Notes under the pieces: generated by a model
The model's input: only the letters and a program-made list of their open reading frames with translations
The model's database searches: none
Told to the model about the DNA's origin: nothing
Assembly: GCF_027912835.1 (NCBI RefSeq)
Contig: NZ_CP115768.1
Coordinates: 682,001-746,000, forward strand
From: Paracoccus sediminicola
GTDB taxonomy: Bacteria; Pseudomonadota; Alphaproteobacteria; Rhodobacterales; Rhodobacteraceae
DNA length: 64,000 nucleotides
Direction: 5' to 3'
Made by a program: the position numbers and the translations under genes
Part shown: positions 27,619-36,372 of the stretch, one piece after another
Layout: every line of letters starts with the position of its first letter
How positions within the stretch are numbered: position 1 is the stretch's first letter

Positions 27619-28518
27619 ATGGATTGGGACAAGCTGCGCATATTTCATGCAGTGGCCGACGCAGGCAGTCTGACACATGCCGGTGATTCGCTGCGCCTCT
27701 CGCAATCCGCGGTCTCCCGGCAAATTCGCGGGCTGGAGGATCAGCTTGGCGTCACCCTGTTTCACCGCCATGCGCGGGGGCTGATCCTGACCGAGCAGGG
27801 CGAGCTTCTGTTCGCCGCAACCGCCGAGATGGCGCGCAAGCTCGACATGGCCGAGGCCCGCATCCGCGACACCGAGGACGAGGTGATGGGCGAGCTGAAG
27901 GTCACCACCGCGACCGGCTTCGGCACGCTGTGGCTGGTGCCGCGGCTGAACAAGCTTTATTCGCTCTATCCCGATCTCAAGATCAACCTGATCCTCGAAG
28001 AGCGGGTGATGGATCTGCCCATGCGCGAAGCCGATGTCGCGATCCGCATGAAGGAACCGAGCCAGTCCGATCTGATCCGGCGCCGGCTGCTGAATATCCG
28101 GATGCGGCTTTATGCCACGCGCAATTACCTGACCCAGGCCGGGCGTCCACTGACCGTGCCGGATCTGGCGCGGCACCGGGTGATCTGCCAGGACCCGAAC
28201 GTGCCGCAGGTCTCTGCCGGCAAGTCGCTGGTGCAGCAGCTTCTGGAAACCCATCCGCGCTCATTGCTGATGGTGAATAATTATTTCGGCGTGTTGCAGG
28301 CCGTGCTGAACGAGGTCGGCATCGGCGTTCTGCCGGATTACCTCACCGCCGATTTTCCGGAACTGGTGCGTGTGTTCGACGATGTGGAATCCGCCGAGGT
28401 GCCGGTGTTCCTTGCCTTCCCCGAAGAGCTGCGCGGCTCGCGCCGGGTGGTGGCGTTCCGCGATTTCGTCGTTGACGAGATCCAGACCTACCGCAAATCG
28501 CAAAGCAGCGCCGCCTGA
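27619..28518 (+). CDS. LysR family transcriptional regulator
   Basis: A 299-residue LysR-type regulator. The start at 27619 (MDWDKLRIFHAVADAGSLTHAG) fits the family; the upstream in-frame extension is the promoter region. The HTH is at residues 1-60 (RLSQSAVSRQIRGLEDQLG) and the effector domain from about 90 (GELKVTTATGFGTLWLVPRL). It is divergent from the indolepyruvate oxidoreductase with a palindrome between them, so that gene is the likely target, along with itself. Confidence 0.88.
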   Translation: MDWDKLRIFHAVADAGSLTHAGDSLRLSQSAVSRQIRGLEDQLGVTLFHRHARGLILTEQGELLFAATAEMARKLDMAEARIRDTEDEVMGELKVTTATGFGTLWLVPRLNKLYSLYPDLKINLILEERVMDLPMREADVAIRMKEPSQSDLIRRRLLNIRMRLYATRNYLTQAGRPLTVPDLARHRVICQDPNVPQVSAGKSLVQQLLETHPRSLLMVNNYFGVLQAVLNEVGIGVLPDYLTADFPELVRVFDDVESAEVPVFLAFPEELRGSRRVVAFRDFVVDEIQTYRKSQSSAA

Positions 28519-28602
28519 CAGGCGCTGCGGCACCGCGTCGCGCGTGCCACGCTGGCCAGAGCGACCGGGCGGCGTTAGATTGCCCGGGCAAGGGAGCCTT
28601 CC

Positions 28603-30564
28603 ATGATCGCCGAGCTCGGACATTTCGCCCTGATCCTCGCCTTCGCGGTGTCGCTGTTCCAGACGGCGGTGCCGCTGATCGGCGCGGCGAAGGGCTGGCC
28701 GGCCTGGATGGAGGCCGCGCGCCCCGCCGCCATCGCACAGCTCGGGCTTGTGGGACTGTCCTTTGCGGCGCTGACCGTGGCCTTCGTGACCTCTGATTTC
28801 TCGCTGGTGCTGGTTTATGAAAATTCGCATTCCGCCAAGCCGCTGATCTATAAATTCTCGGGCACCTGGGGCAATCACGAAGGCTCGATGCTGCTCTGGG
28901 TGCTCATCCTGGCGTTGTTCGGGGCCTGCGCGGCGCTGTTCGGCGCGCAATTGCCGCCCAGCCTGCGGGCGCGGGTGCTGGCGGTGCAGGGCTCGATCGG
29001 GGCGGCGTTCTATGCGTTCATCATCTTCACCTCGAACCCGTTCCTGCGTTTCGAGATCCCGCCCTTCGACGGGCGCGACCTGAACCCGCTGCTTCAGGAT
29101 CCCGGTCTCGCCTTCCATCCGCCCTTTCTCTATCTCGGCTATGTCGGGCTGAGCATGGCGTTTTCTTTCGCCGTTGCCGCGCTGATCGAAGGTCGCGTGG
29201 ATGCCGCCTGGGCGCGCTGGGTGCGGCCCTGGACGCTGGCCGCCTGGATGTTCCTGACCGTCGGCATCGCGCTCGGGTCGTGGTGGGCCTATTACGAGCT
29301 TGGCTGGGGCGGGTTCTGGTTCTGGGACCCGGTCGAGAATGCCAGCTTCATGCCGTGGCTGCTGGCGGCGGCGCTGCTGCATTCGGCGGTCGTGGTCGAA
29401 AAGCGCGAGGTGCTGAAAAGCTGGACCATCCTGCTGGCGATCATGGGGTTCGGCTTTTCGCTGATGGGCACCTTCATCGTGCGCTCGGGCGTGCTGACCT
29501 CGGTGCACAGCTTTGCCTCGGACCCGACACGGGGTGTGTTCATCCTCGCCATTCTCGCGCTTTATACCGGCGGGGCGCTGACGCTGTTTGCCGCGCGCTC
29601 GGGTGTGATGCAGGCGAAGGGCGTCTTCTCGCCGCTCTCGCGCGAGGGGGCGCTGGTGCTGAACAACATCCTGCTCGCCGTGGCTGCCTTTGTCGTCTTT
29701 ATCGGCACGGTCTGGCCTCTGCTGGCCGAGATGTTCTTCGACCGCAAGCTGTCGGTCGGCCCGCCCTTCTTCGAAAAGGCCTTCACCCCGTTCATGATCG
29801 GGCTGGCTCTGGTCCTGCCCATCGGCGCGCTGATCCCGTGGAAACGCGGTCAGTTGAAGCGTGGGCTGAAACCGCTGCGCGGCGCGGCGGCGCTGACGGT
29901 TGCGGTGATGGTGCTGGTCTTTGCCGTCTCGACCGGGCGTTCGGCGCTGGCGGTGATCGGGGCCGGGCTGGGGTCATGGCTGGTCTTCGGCGCCGCCGCA
30001 GAGCTGTGGTTCCGCACCGGCAAATCCGGTCTCTCGCGGCTGGCGCGTCTGCCGCGCGCCGATTGGGGCAAGGCGCTCGCCCATGCCGGTCTGGGCGTGA
30101 CCTTCATCGGGATCAGCCTGTTGCTGGCCTGGCAGGTCGAGGATATCCGCACCGCACAGATCGGAGAAAGCTTCGAGCTCGGCGGTTACGACATCACCCT
30201 TGCCGCCGTCGACGAGGTTCAGGGGCCGAATTACGTCTCGACCACGGCAACGATGCCGGTGGCGAAAGACGGGCGGATGGTGGCGACGCTCTATCCGGAA
30301 AAGCGGATCTATCCGGTGCAGGCCATGCCGACCACCGAGGCGGCGATCGATAACGGCTTCCTGCGCGACATCTATCTGGTGATCGGCGATCCGCAACAGG
30401 GCGGAGGCTGGGCGGTGCGCAGCTATATCAAGCCCTTCGCCAACTGGATCTGGCTCGGCTGCATCGTCATGGCGCTTGGCGGCCTGGTGAGTCTCAGCGA
30501 CCGCCGCTATCGCGTGGCCGCCGGGGCCGCGAAGCGCAGCCGGGCGCAGGTGCCCGCAGAATGA
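28603..30564 (+). CDS. ccmF: Heme lyase subunit CcmF
   Basis: Large integral membrane protein that attaches heme from CcmE to apocytochrome c. 653 residues with many membrane helices. The tryptophan-rich WWD segment is GWGGFWFWDPVENASFMPW, with conserved HEGSMLLWVL upstream (heme-ligating histidine region). Its stop overlaps the ccmH start by 4 bp, so the two are translated together. Confidence 0.96.
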   Translation: MIAELGHFALILAFAVSLFQTAVPLIGAAKGWPAWMEAARPAAIAQLGLVGLSFAALTVAFVTSDFSLVLVYENSHSAKPLIYKFSGTWGNHEGSMLLWVLILALFGACAALFGAQLPPSLRARVLAVQGSIGAAFYAFIIFTSNPFLRFEIPPFDGRDLNPLLQDPGLAFHPPFLYLGYVGLSMAFSFAVAALIEGRVDAAWARWVRPWTLAAWMFLTVGIALGSWWAYYELGWGGFWFWDPVENASFMPWLLAAALLHSAVVVEKREVLKSWTILLAIMGFGFSLMGTFIVRSGVLTSVHSFASDPTRGVFILAILALYTGGALTLFAARSGVMQAKGVFSPLSREGALVLNNILLAVAAFVVFIGTVWPLLAEMFFDRKLSVGPPFFEKAFTPFMIGLALVLPIGALIPWKRGQLKRGLKPLRGAAALTVAVMVLVFAVSTGRSALAVIGAGLGSWLVFGAAAELWFRTGKSGLSRLARLPRADWGKALAHAGLGVTFIGISLLLAWQVEDIRTAQIGESFELGGYDITLAAVDEVQGPNYVSTTATMPVAKDGRMVATLYPEKRIYPVQAMPTTEAAIDNGFLRDIYLVIGDPQQGGGWAVRSYIKPFANWIWLGCIVMALGGLVSLSDRRYRVAAGAAKRSRAQVPAE

Positions 30565-31016
30565 CCCGGCTGGTCCTGATCCTGCTGCTGCTCGCCCCGG
30601 CCGCCTTCGCGGTGCAGCCCGACGAGGTGCTCGACGATCCCGCGCTGGAGACACGCGCCCGCGAGATTTCGCAGGATCTGCGCTGCCCGGTCTGTCAGGG
30701 CGAGAATATCGACGAATCCAACGCCGCGATCAGCCGCGACCTGCGGCTCTATGTGCGCGAACGTCTGGTCGAGGGCGACAGCGACGCCGAGGTGATCGAC
30801 GCCGTCACCGACCGTTTCGGTGAATTCGTGCTGTTCTCGCCCCGGGCGACAGGGGGCAATCTGATCCTCTATCTGGCCGGGCCGCTCATGGCGCTGATCG
30901 GGGTAATCATGGGCTGGCGCTTCATCGCCAGCCGCCGGGCCAGCGCGCGGCAGGACGCTGAGCCGCCGCTCAGCGAAGCCGAACAGGCGCGGCTCGACGA
31001 GATCATGCGGCGGTGA
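30561..31016 (+). CDS. ccmH: Cytochrome c-type biogenesis protein CcmH
   Basis: Thiol-disulfide reductant for the apocytochrome CxxCH motif. 151 residues with an N-terminal signal/anchor (LVLILLLLAPAAFAVQ), the redox pair in DLRCPVCQGENIDESNA, and a membrane helix near 100-120 (LILYLAGPLMALIGVIMGW). Overlaps ccmF by 4 bp. The usual ccmI partner is not next; an enoyl-CoA hydratase follows. Confidence 0.94.
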   Translation: MTRLVLILLLLAPAAFAVQPDEVLDDPALETRAREISQDLRCPVCQGENIDESNAAISRDLRLYVRERLVEGDSDAEVIDAVTDRFGEFVLFSPRATGGNLILYLAGPLMALIGVIMGWRFIASRRASARQDAEPPLSEAEQARLDEIMRR

Positions 31017-31087
31017 CGCCACGGCGGGGCTTTCAGCCGCCGCCCGCCCGCGCCATGCTGCACGTCAAGCAGGAGGGAGCGCATATC

Positions 31088-31858
31088 ATGGCATATGAAA
31101 CGATCAGCTTTTCGACGAATAACGGCATCGCCACGCTGATGCTGAACCGGCCCGACCGCATGAACGCGTTGAATTCGCAGATGCGGGCCGAGATCACCGA
31201 GGCGCTCGGCAGCATCGGCGACGACGTGCGATGCGTGGTGATGACCGGCGCGGGCGCCGGCTTCTGCTCGGGTCAGGATCTGCGCGACGCCGCCGCCGGG
31301 GCCGATATCGAAGGCACGCTGCGCCGCGAATACGAGCCAATGCTGAAAGCGGTGACGGAATGCCGAGCGCCGGTGATCGCGGCGGTGAACGGTGTTGCCG
31401 CCGGGGCCGGGGCCAATCTCGCCCTCGCCGCCGATGTGGTGATCGCCGTGGAAAGCGCCTATTTCACCCAGGCCTTTACGAAGATCGGGCTGATCCCGGA
31501 TGCGGGCGGCACTTGGATCCTGCCGCGCCTCGTCGGTCATGCCCGCGCGGCGGGGATGATGCTTTTTGCGGAAGATATCAGCGCGCGCCAGGCCGCCGAT
31601 TGGGGGATGATCTGGGAAGCCATCCCCGAGGCCGAGTTCGTCGAGACGGTGCAAGCCCGCGCCGGACATCTGGCGAAGGGCCCCAGTGCGACCTATGTGG
31701 CGGTGCGCCGCGCGCTGCGCGAATCGGGCGGCAACGACTTCGCGACACAGCTTGAAGTTGAAGCTCGGTTGCAGGGCGAAGCCGGGCGCAGCGCCGATTT
31801 CCGCGAGGGCGTGGCCTCGTTCATCGAAAAGCGTCCGCCGAACTTCACCGGCCGCTAA
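31088..31858 (+). CDS. Enoyl-CoA hydratase/isomerase family protein (PaaG-like)
   Basis: A 256-residue crotonase-fold enzyme. The start at 31088 (MAYETISFSTNNGIATLMLN) follows AGGAGGGAG; 25 upstream in-frame codons are not conserved. The oxyanion-hole blocks are GAGAGFCSGQDLRDAA and AAVNGVAAGAGANLALAADVV, and the active-site stretch is KIGLIPDAGGTWILPRLVG, an Asp-containing form like PaaG isomerases of phenylacetate catabolism. No other paa genes are seen, so the exact substrate is uncertain. Confidence 0.8.
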   Translation: MAYETISFSTNNGIATLMLNRPDRMNALNSQMRAEITEALGSIGDDVRCVVMTGAGAGFCSGQDLRDAAAGADIEGTLRREYEPMLKAVTECRAPVIAAVNGVAAGAGANLALAADVVIAVESAYFTQAFTKIGLIPDAGGTWILPRLVGHARAAGMMLFAEDISARQAADWGMIWEAIPEAEFVETVQARAGHLAKGPSATYVAVRRALRESGGNDFATQLEVEARLQGEAGRSADFREGVASFIEKRPPNFTGR

Positions 31859-31888
31859 GGGCGGCGCAGCGCGGGGGCGGCGCGCGTC

Positions 31889-32497
31889 TCACCCCTGACG
31901 CCGCGAGAGGCGCGCGGCGCGGATCGCGGTCGATGACGCGTTCGACATCGGCATATTGACCATGACCCAGGCCGGCGGCGCGCTGTTGCCAAGCCGGCTG
32001 CTTTCCGTTTCGGGCAGGCGATGCGGCGCCATGATCCGCGCCGCTTTCGACAGCCGGGCCTTCAGCCGGGTGCCGGGACGGGCGAGCACCCCGATCGGCA
32101 CCCGCGCCGCAATCTCCTGCCAGCGATCCCACTGGCTAAACTGAACCAGGTTGTCCGAGCCCATCAGCCAGGTGAAGCGAACCAGCGGATAGCGGTCCTG
32201 CAATGCGGCGATGCTGTCCACCGTCATCTGCGTGCCGAGCCGCGCCTCGATGCCGCTGACGACGACGCGCGGGTCGTCCATGATCCGTCTCGCATAACTG
32301 ATACGCTCGGCCAGCGGCGCGGGCTGGCGCGATTTCAGCGGATTGCCCGGCGTCACCAGCCACCAGACCCGGTCCAGCCCGAAACGCTTCAACGCTTCTT
32401 CGGTCAGCCGGACATGGCCCTCATGCGCGGGGTCGAAGGACCCGCCCAGAAGCCCGATTCGCTGTCCCGGCGCGGCGATGGGAGTATCATGTCTCAT
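31889..32497 (-). CDS. nadD: Nicotinate-nucleotide adenylyltransferase
   Basis: Makes deamido-NAD from nicotinate mononucleotide and ATP. 202 residues. Nucleotidyltransferase motifs are GLLGGSFDPAHEGHVRL (GxFxPxHxGH) and the C-terminal SNASSTAIRAARLSRR (ISSTxIR-like). It stands alone, convergent with the enoyl-CoA hydratase. Confidence 0.94.
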   Translation of the reverse strand: MRHDTPIAAPGQRIGLLGGSFDPAHEGHVRLTEEALKRFGLDRVWWLVTPGNPLKSRQPAPLAERISYARRIMDDPRVVVSGIEARLGTQMTVDSIAALQDRYPLVRFTWLMGSDNLVQFSQWDRWQEIAARVPIGVLARPGTRLKARLSKAARIMAPHRLPETESSRLGNSAPPAWVMVNMPMSNASSTAIRAARLSRRQG

Positions 32498-32855
32498 ATC
32501 GCGGGCTTATGACGCCGGGGCGGGGTTCTCAAGAGCCGGAGGGTGAGCGCGGCGATGCCGGGCCGGATCGTGTGGCGGGGCGAAGACTGCCGATGCGATG
32601 ACCGGGAGGTGTGACGGCCATTCATACCGTGCTGCCGGGTTTGGCGTCGCAGCCTGGCCCCGCCGGGCTGGTGAAAATCAGGGGCGGCAGGTGCTGTCGA
32701 GGGGTTTCCTGGCCAAATTGCCGATGAACCCCATCGTTGACGGGTTCGCTGCCCCGCGTCGGCTTCCGGCACCGCGCCCCAGTTCGCATGATGCCGCAAG
32801 CGGCCGGCGCGCCTCTTGCCACCGCAGCGCGCACCAAAGTTCATCCGGGCCTTCT
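32498..32855. other. 358-bp region with no convincing gene
   Basis: Upstream of nadD and downstream of the HNOBA-GGDEF gene. Open frames cross it on both strands, but none shows a ribosome site, a recognisable domain or conserved-looking composition. It may be a decayed gene. I found no terminal inverted repeats that would mark an insertion sequence. Confidence 0.4.
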
Positions 32856-33851
32856 CTACCCATGCTGCCCGAACAGCTTCAGACAACCCCGCCCGGCGCG
32901 CTTGGCGGCATAAAGCGCCTCATCCGCATCCGAGAGGATCCTTTCGCTGCTGATCTGGTCATATTGCTCGGACAGCGCGCCGCCGATACTGGCCGAGACG
33001 CGGCAATAATGATCCTCGTGGCGCACCGGCTGCTGGATCGCGGCGATGATGCGGCGGCCGATCAGATGCAACGCGGTCTCCGAGGACATATCGGGCAGCA
33101 GCACCAGAAACTCGTCGCCGCCGATCCGTGCGACGCTGTCTTCGGCCCGGGTCTCCTGCTGCAACATCTGGGCGACATGGCGCAGCACCGCGTCGCCCGC
33201 GGCGTGGCCGTGGCGGTCATTCACCTCCTTGAACCAGTCCAGATCGACCTGGAGCACGGCGAATTCCTGGCGCCGGTCGCGGCTCTGCCGGGCCTCGATG
33301 GCGAGGCTGAAGGCCAGCTCGATCCCGCGCCGGTTCAGCAACCCGGTGAGCGGGTCGGAAAACGCCTGCATCTCGGCCGCTTCGCGCGCCTGTTCCAGCT
33401 GCTGGCTGTGGCGGGCCAACTCCGCCCGGATGGCCTGGTTCGACTTGTGTAGATACATCATCTCGATGGCGAGCTCGTTGGCGGCGAAATCGGCATCGGT
33501 CAGGGCAAAGGCGCTCACCGCCTCGATCACGCCGATCCCGAAGCCGAGATTGATCAGCACGGTGTCATGCGGCAGCAAGGTCGCCTCGCCCCGCAGCGGC
33601 GGCAGGCCGCTGTCGCGAAGTCCCAGAAACAGGCGCTGCCCGCTACGCGCCGCCTCGGCCAGTGTCGGCATCAGCCGTGAGGCGGTGGGCGCGCGGCGCA
33701 GTTCAAGCGCCGCGTCGATCGTCCGCACCCGCCCGATCAGCTTTCGCAGCGTCGGCCCGCTGGACAGGATCAACCCGTCGGCATCGACCAGAAGATGCAT
33801 CGGCATCAGCATTGCCAGCCGGTCCACCGGGATCGAGAGCGGGCCGTTCAC
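32856..33851 (-). CDS. Diguanylate cyclase with N-terminal HNOBA-like domain
   Basis: A 331-residue c-di-GMP synthase. Residues ~10-130 resemble the heme-NO-binding-associated (HNOBA) domain: MPMHLLVDADGLILSSGPTL then LELRRAP. Residues 130-165 form a coiled-coil linker, and ~170-330 the GGDEF domain. The active site is RIGGDEF and an intact RxxD inhibition site (RAED) sits just before it, so feedback control by c-di-GMP is expected. Its ATG overlaps the H-NOX stop by 4 bp. H-NOX partners often control such cyclases in response to NO or O2, so this is probably the output half of a gas-sensing pair. Confidence 0.86.
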   Translation of the reverse strand: MNGPLSIPVDRLAMLMPMHLLVDADGLILSSGPTLRKLIGRVRTIDAALELRRAPTASRLMPTLAEAARSGQRLFLGLRDSGLPPLRGEATLLPHDTVLINLGFGIGVIEAVSAFALTDADFAANELAIEMMYLHKSNQAIRAELARHSQQLEQAREAAEMQAFSDPLTGLLNRRGIELAFSLAIEARQSRDRRQEFAVLQVDLDWFKEVNDRHGHAAGDAVLRHVAQMLQQETRAEDSVARIGGDEFLVLLPDMSSETALHLIGRRIIAAIQQPVRHEDHYCRVSASIGGALSEQYDQISSERILSDADEALYAAKRAGRGCLKLFGQHG

Positions 33852-34420
33852 CGCGCCGCCCCGGCAATCTCGTTCAATGAAAAATGCGAGGCTTCGGCAA
33901 AGGCGTCATCGGCGATTCGCACATCCAGCCACCCGGCCTCGCGCTCGACGATGGCGAGCACGCCATAGTCATCGGCCATGCCGCGGAGGAACCCGGCAAG
34001 CACCGGATACCAGTCCGCCTCCTCGGTGGTGAGGCTGAGATGATAGGATTTCGGCCCGACCACCCGCGTGTCGATCCGCGGCAGATGCAACCCGGGCAGC
34101 ACCACCCGGCCGCGATCATGCAGGTCGTCGAGCGAGAGCACGAAGTCGTCGAAGGACGAGCCGCTGAACCGCATCACGTGACGGATGCTGTCGAAGCGCG
34201 GGATCCAGCCGCCGATATCCTCTAGCAGCTCGTCGCGGTCCATGCGCAGCGTGACGCTTGCCGACTGGATCATGCGCAGCGCGATATCCGGCTGGTAGCT
34301 GCGCATCATCTGCGCCCCGCGGCGGTCCAGGCCAGAGGCTGCGCAGACGGTCTGCCAGACCGCGTCGCCATGACGGGCGCGCAGGAACGATTCGATTCCG
34401 CGAATGACAAATCCGTGCAT
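33848..34420 (-). CDS. Heme NO-binding (H-NOX) domain protein
   Basis: A 190-residue protein with the H-NOX fold pattern. The N-terminal MHGFVIRGIESFLRARHGDAVW aligns with classic H-NOX starts. The proximal heme histidine is probably His101 in LSLDDLHDRGRVVLPGLHLP. The canonical YxSxR motif that clamps the heme propionates is not seen at the expected place (SYHLSLTTEEADWYP), so heme affinity may be altered or lost. It is translated just ahead of the HNOBA-GGDEF cyclase with a 4-bp overlap, its likely partner. Confidence 0.78.
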   Translation of the reverse strand: MHGFVIRGIESFLRARHGDAVWQTVCAASGLDRRGAQMMRSYQPDIALRMIQSASVTLRMDRDELLEDIGGWIPRFDSIRHVMRFSGSSFDDFVLSLDDLHDRGRVVLPGLHLPRIDTRVVGPKSYHLSLTTEEADWYPVLAGFLRGMADDYGVLAIVEREAGWLDVRIADDAFAEASHFSLNEIAGAAR

Positions 34421-34466
34421 CTCGCCTCCTTCAGCGGAGGGCTAGCACGCAATGATTAAGACATCG

Positions 34467-34736
34467 TCAATCGCGCCGGGCGAGCAGCCGCGCCGCCATT
34501 CCGATCTCGGAGGCGCTCACACCAAGCGCATCGGCGCAGCTCATCACCCGCTCGTCATTCTCGGCGATGAAATCGAGGATGAATTCATGTACCCCCGGTC
34601 CGTTGACCACGGCACTCAGATGCGATGGCTCCATGCCGCTGCGGCCCAGCAGACTGCTGAGCAGTTCGGGGTCTTCAAGCACATGCAGAAGCAGCCTATC
34701 GGCAAGATCCCGCGCATGGGAAATCGAGTTCGTCAC
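34467..34736 (-). CDS. DUF3572 family protein
   Basis: An 89-residue protein of the alphaproteobacterial DUF3572 family, mostly helical. Conserved-looking blocks are ADRLLLHVLEDPELLSSLLG and GVHEFILDFIAENDERVMSCADALG. The function is unknown. It is divergent from the PleD-like gene (76 bp between starts), an arrangement that suggests shared regulation. Confidence 0.75.
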   Translation of the reverse strand: MTNSISHARDLADRLLLHVLEDPELLSSLLGRSGMEPSHLSAVVNGPGVHEFILDFIAENDERVMSCADALGVSASEIGMAARLLARRD

Positions 34737-34812
34737 TTTGGCCGGCCCGGAAATTCTTTGTTAAAGATTTGATGAAACTTTGGCCGCGAACGAAATTCGG
34801 GGCAAGACATAG

Positions 34813-36144
34813 ATGCTAGGCAGGCTTCTCATTGTCGATAACGATTTGACCTCGCGTTTTCTGATGAAAGCGCGACTGGGTGCGGCCAATCACCAGGTCC
34901 GCACCGCCGCCAATGTTACCGAGGCGGTGAAAAGCGGCGCAGGCATCAATGCGGTGCTGCTGCGCAACCCCGATTCGGCGGCGCTGACGCGGGATATATC
35001 GGCGCTGCGGCGGCGCATGGCGGTGCCGGTCATCGCGATCTGCGACGCGGCGCAGCGCCAGGCGGCGTTCCGGGCCGGGGCGCAGCATGTGCTGGAAAGC
35101 GACTGTCACGATTCGGTGCTGCGCGCGCGTCTGCGCCGTTGGATGACGCGCCGCGCCCCGACTGAACCCGGCTTTGCAGAGCCCATGGCCGATTTCCAGC
35201 CGCCCCAGCAGATCGCGCTGATCAGCTCTGATGCGGGGCTGTCGTCGGAATGGCGCTGCGCGGTCTCGCGCGCGACCGGTCGCGGCCTTCTTCTGTTGCC
35301 GCCGCGCGCGCTTAACGGGGCGCTTCCCGACGATCTTGCTGCGGTGCTGATCGATGCGGGTCCGGACGGGTCGGGATTGCAGCACCTGGCGGATCTGCGC
35401 GCGCGGTTGAACGCCGAGGGGCGGGGTTCGGCGCTGGCATTGTTGCAACGCCGCCCTCTGGCCGAGCAGGAGGCGCAGGCTCTCGACATGGGCGCTGCGG
35501 ATGTGATGTGCGGCGGTCTCAGCCGTGTTGAGCTTCGCGAAGAGCTGGAGGCCCGGCTGACGCAGTTGCTGCGCACCGGGATGGAGGGCGAAAGGCGGTT
35601 CTCGGATGCGCGAATGGCGCGGCACCTGGCCTGCGTCGATCCTTTGACCGGGCTGGATAATCGCCGCCGGATGAATGCCGAGATCGCCGCCGCCGACGCC
35701 AGCGGCGACCGCTTCGCGCTGCTGATGATCGATATAGACCGCTTCAAGGCGATCAATGACACTCATGGCCACGCTGCGGGCGACATGGTGCTGAGCCATG
35801 TCGGCACCGAGCTGCGCGAGGCCGTCGGCTCGGTGGGGCGCGTGGCGCGCTATGGGGGCGAGGAATTCGTCGTGCTGCTCTCGGGTGCCGACGAAACGGT
35901 GGCGGTGTCGCTGGCCGAACGGATCCGGCACCGGATTTCGGCCCGGCAGGTGCCGGTCAGCGGGCTGAGCGGCGAGATGGGCGTTGCCGTGTCGGTCTCG
36001 ATCGGCGTGGCCGCATCGGGTGAGCAGGACGAGCCGGCGGGCACGCCGTCCGAATTGATGCGTATGGCGGATGCGGCGCTGATCTCGGCCAAGCAGGCCG
36101 GGCGAAACCTGGTGATGCTGTGGCGCACTCGGGATGCGGCGTAG
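34813..36144 (+). CDS. PleD-like diguanylate cyclase with degenerate receiver domain(s)
   Basis: A 443-residue protein in the PleD arrangement: receiver-like residues 1-115, a second receiver-like domain ~130-265, and a GGDEF domain ~285-440 with active site ARYGGEEFVVLL. The N terminus LGRLLIVDNDLTSRFLMK keeps the first acidic residues. The phosphoacceptor position, after NAVLL, is Arg-Asn instead of Asp, so normal phospho-activation seems impossible. The RxxD inhibitory site before GGEEF is also absent (GSVG). It may be constitutively active or controlled by protein contacts. Confidence 0.85.
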   Translation: MLGRLLIVDNDLTSRFLMKARLGAANHQVRTAANVTEAVKSGAGINAVLLRNPDSAALTRDISALRRRMAVPVIAICDAAQRQAAFRAGAQHVLESDCHDSVLRARLRRWMTRRAPTEPGFAEPMADFQPPQQIALISSDAGLSSEWRCAVSRATGRGLLLLPPRALNGALPDDLAAVLIDAGPDGSGLQHLADLRARLNAEGRGSALALLQRRPLAEQEAQALDMGAADVMCGGLSRVELREELEARLTQLLRTGMEGERRFSDARMARHLACVDPLTGLDNRRRMNAEIAAADASGDRFALLMIDIDRFKAINDTHGHAAGDMVLSHVGTELREAVGSVGRVARYGGEEFVVLLSGADETVAVSLAERIRHRISARQVPVSGLSGEMGVAVSVSIGVAASGEQDEPAGTPSELMRMADAALISAKQAGRNLVMLWRTRDAA

Positions 36145-36372
36145 CTCCGGAAACAGGCACGGCAGGGGCAGAGGCACATTGCGAAGAAGCAGGGCGCAAA
36201 TGCGCTGCTGCCTCTGCCGGCGCAACGGATCGGGCCACGCGCAGCGCGCTGCCCCGGCTTTCGCCGTGAAGGGGGGCGGCGGGCCGCTGCGCTGCGACAT
36301 AATCGGCTCTGGCCGGGGCCGGGCCGAGCCATTATGCTGATCCCGATCCTTTCCGTGGCAGGAGCAGACAGC

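Noticed and set aside
34737..34812. CtrA box between DUF3572 and the PleD-like gene
   Set aside because: Only one TTAA (in GTTAAAG) is present without a properly spaced partner.
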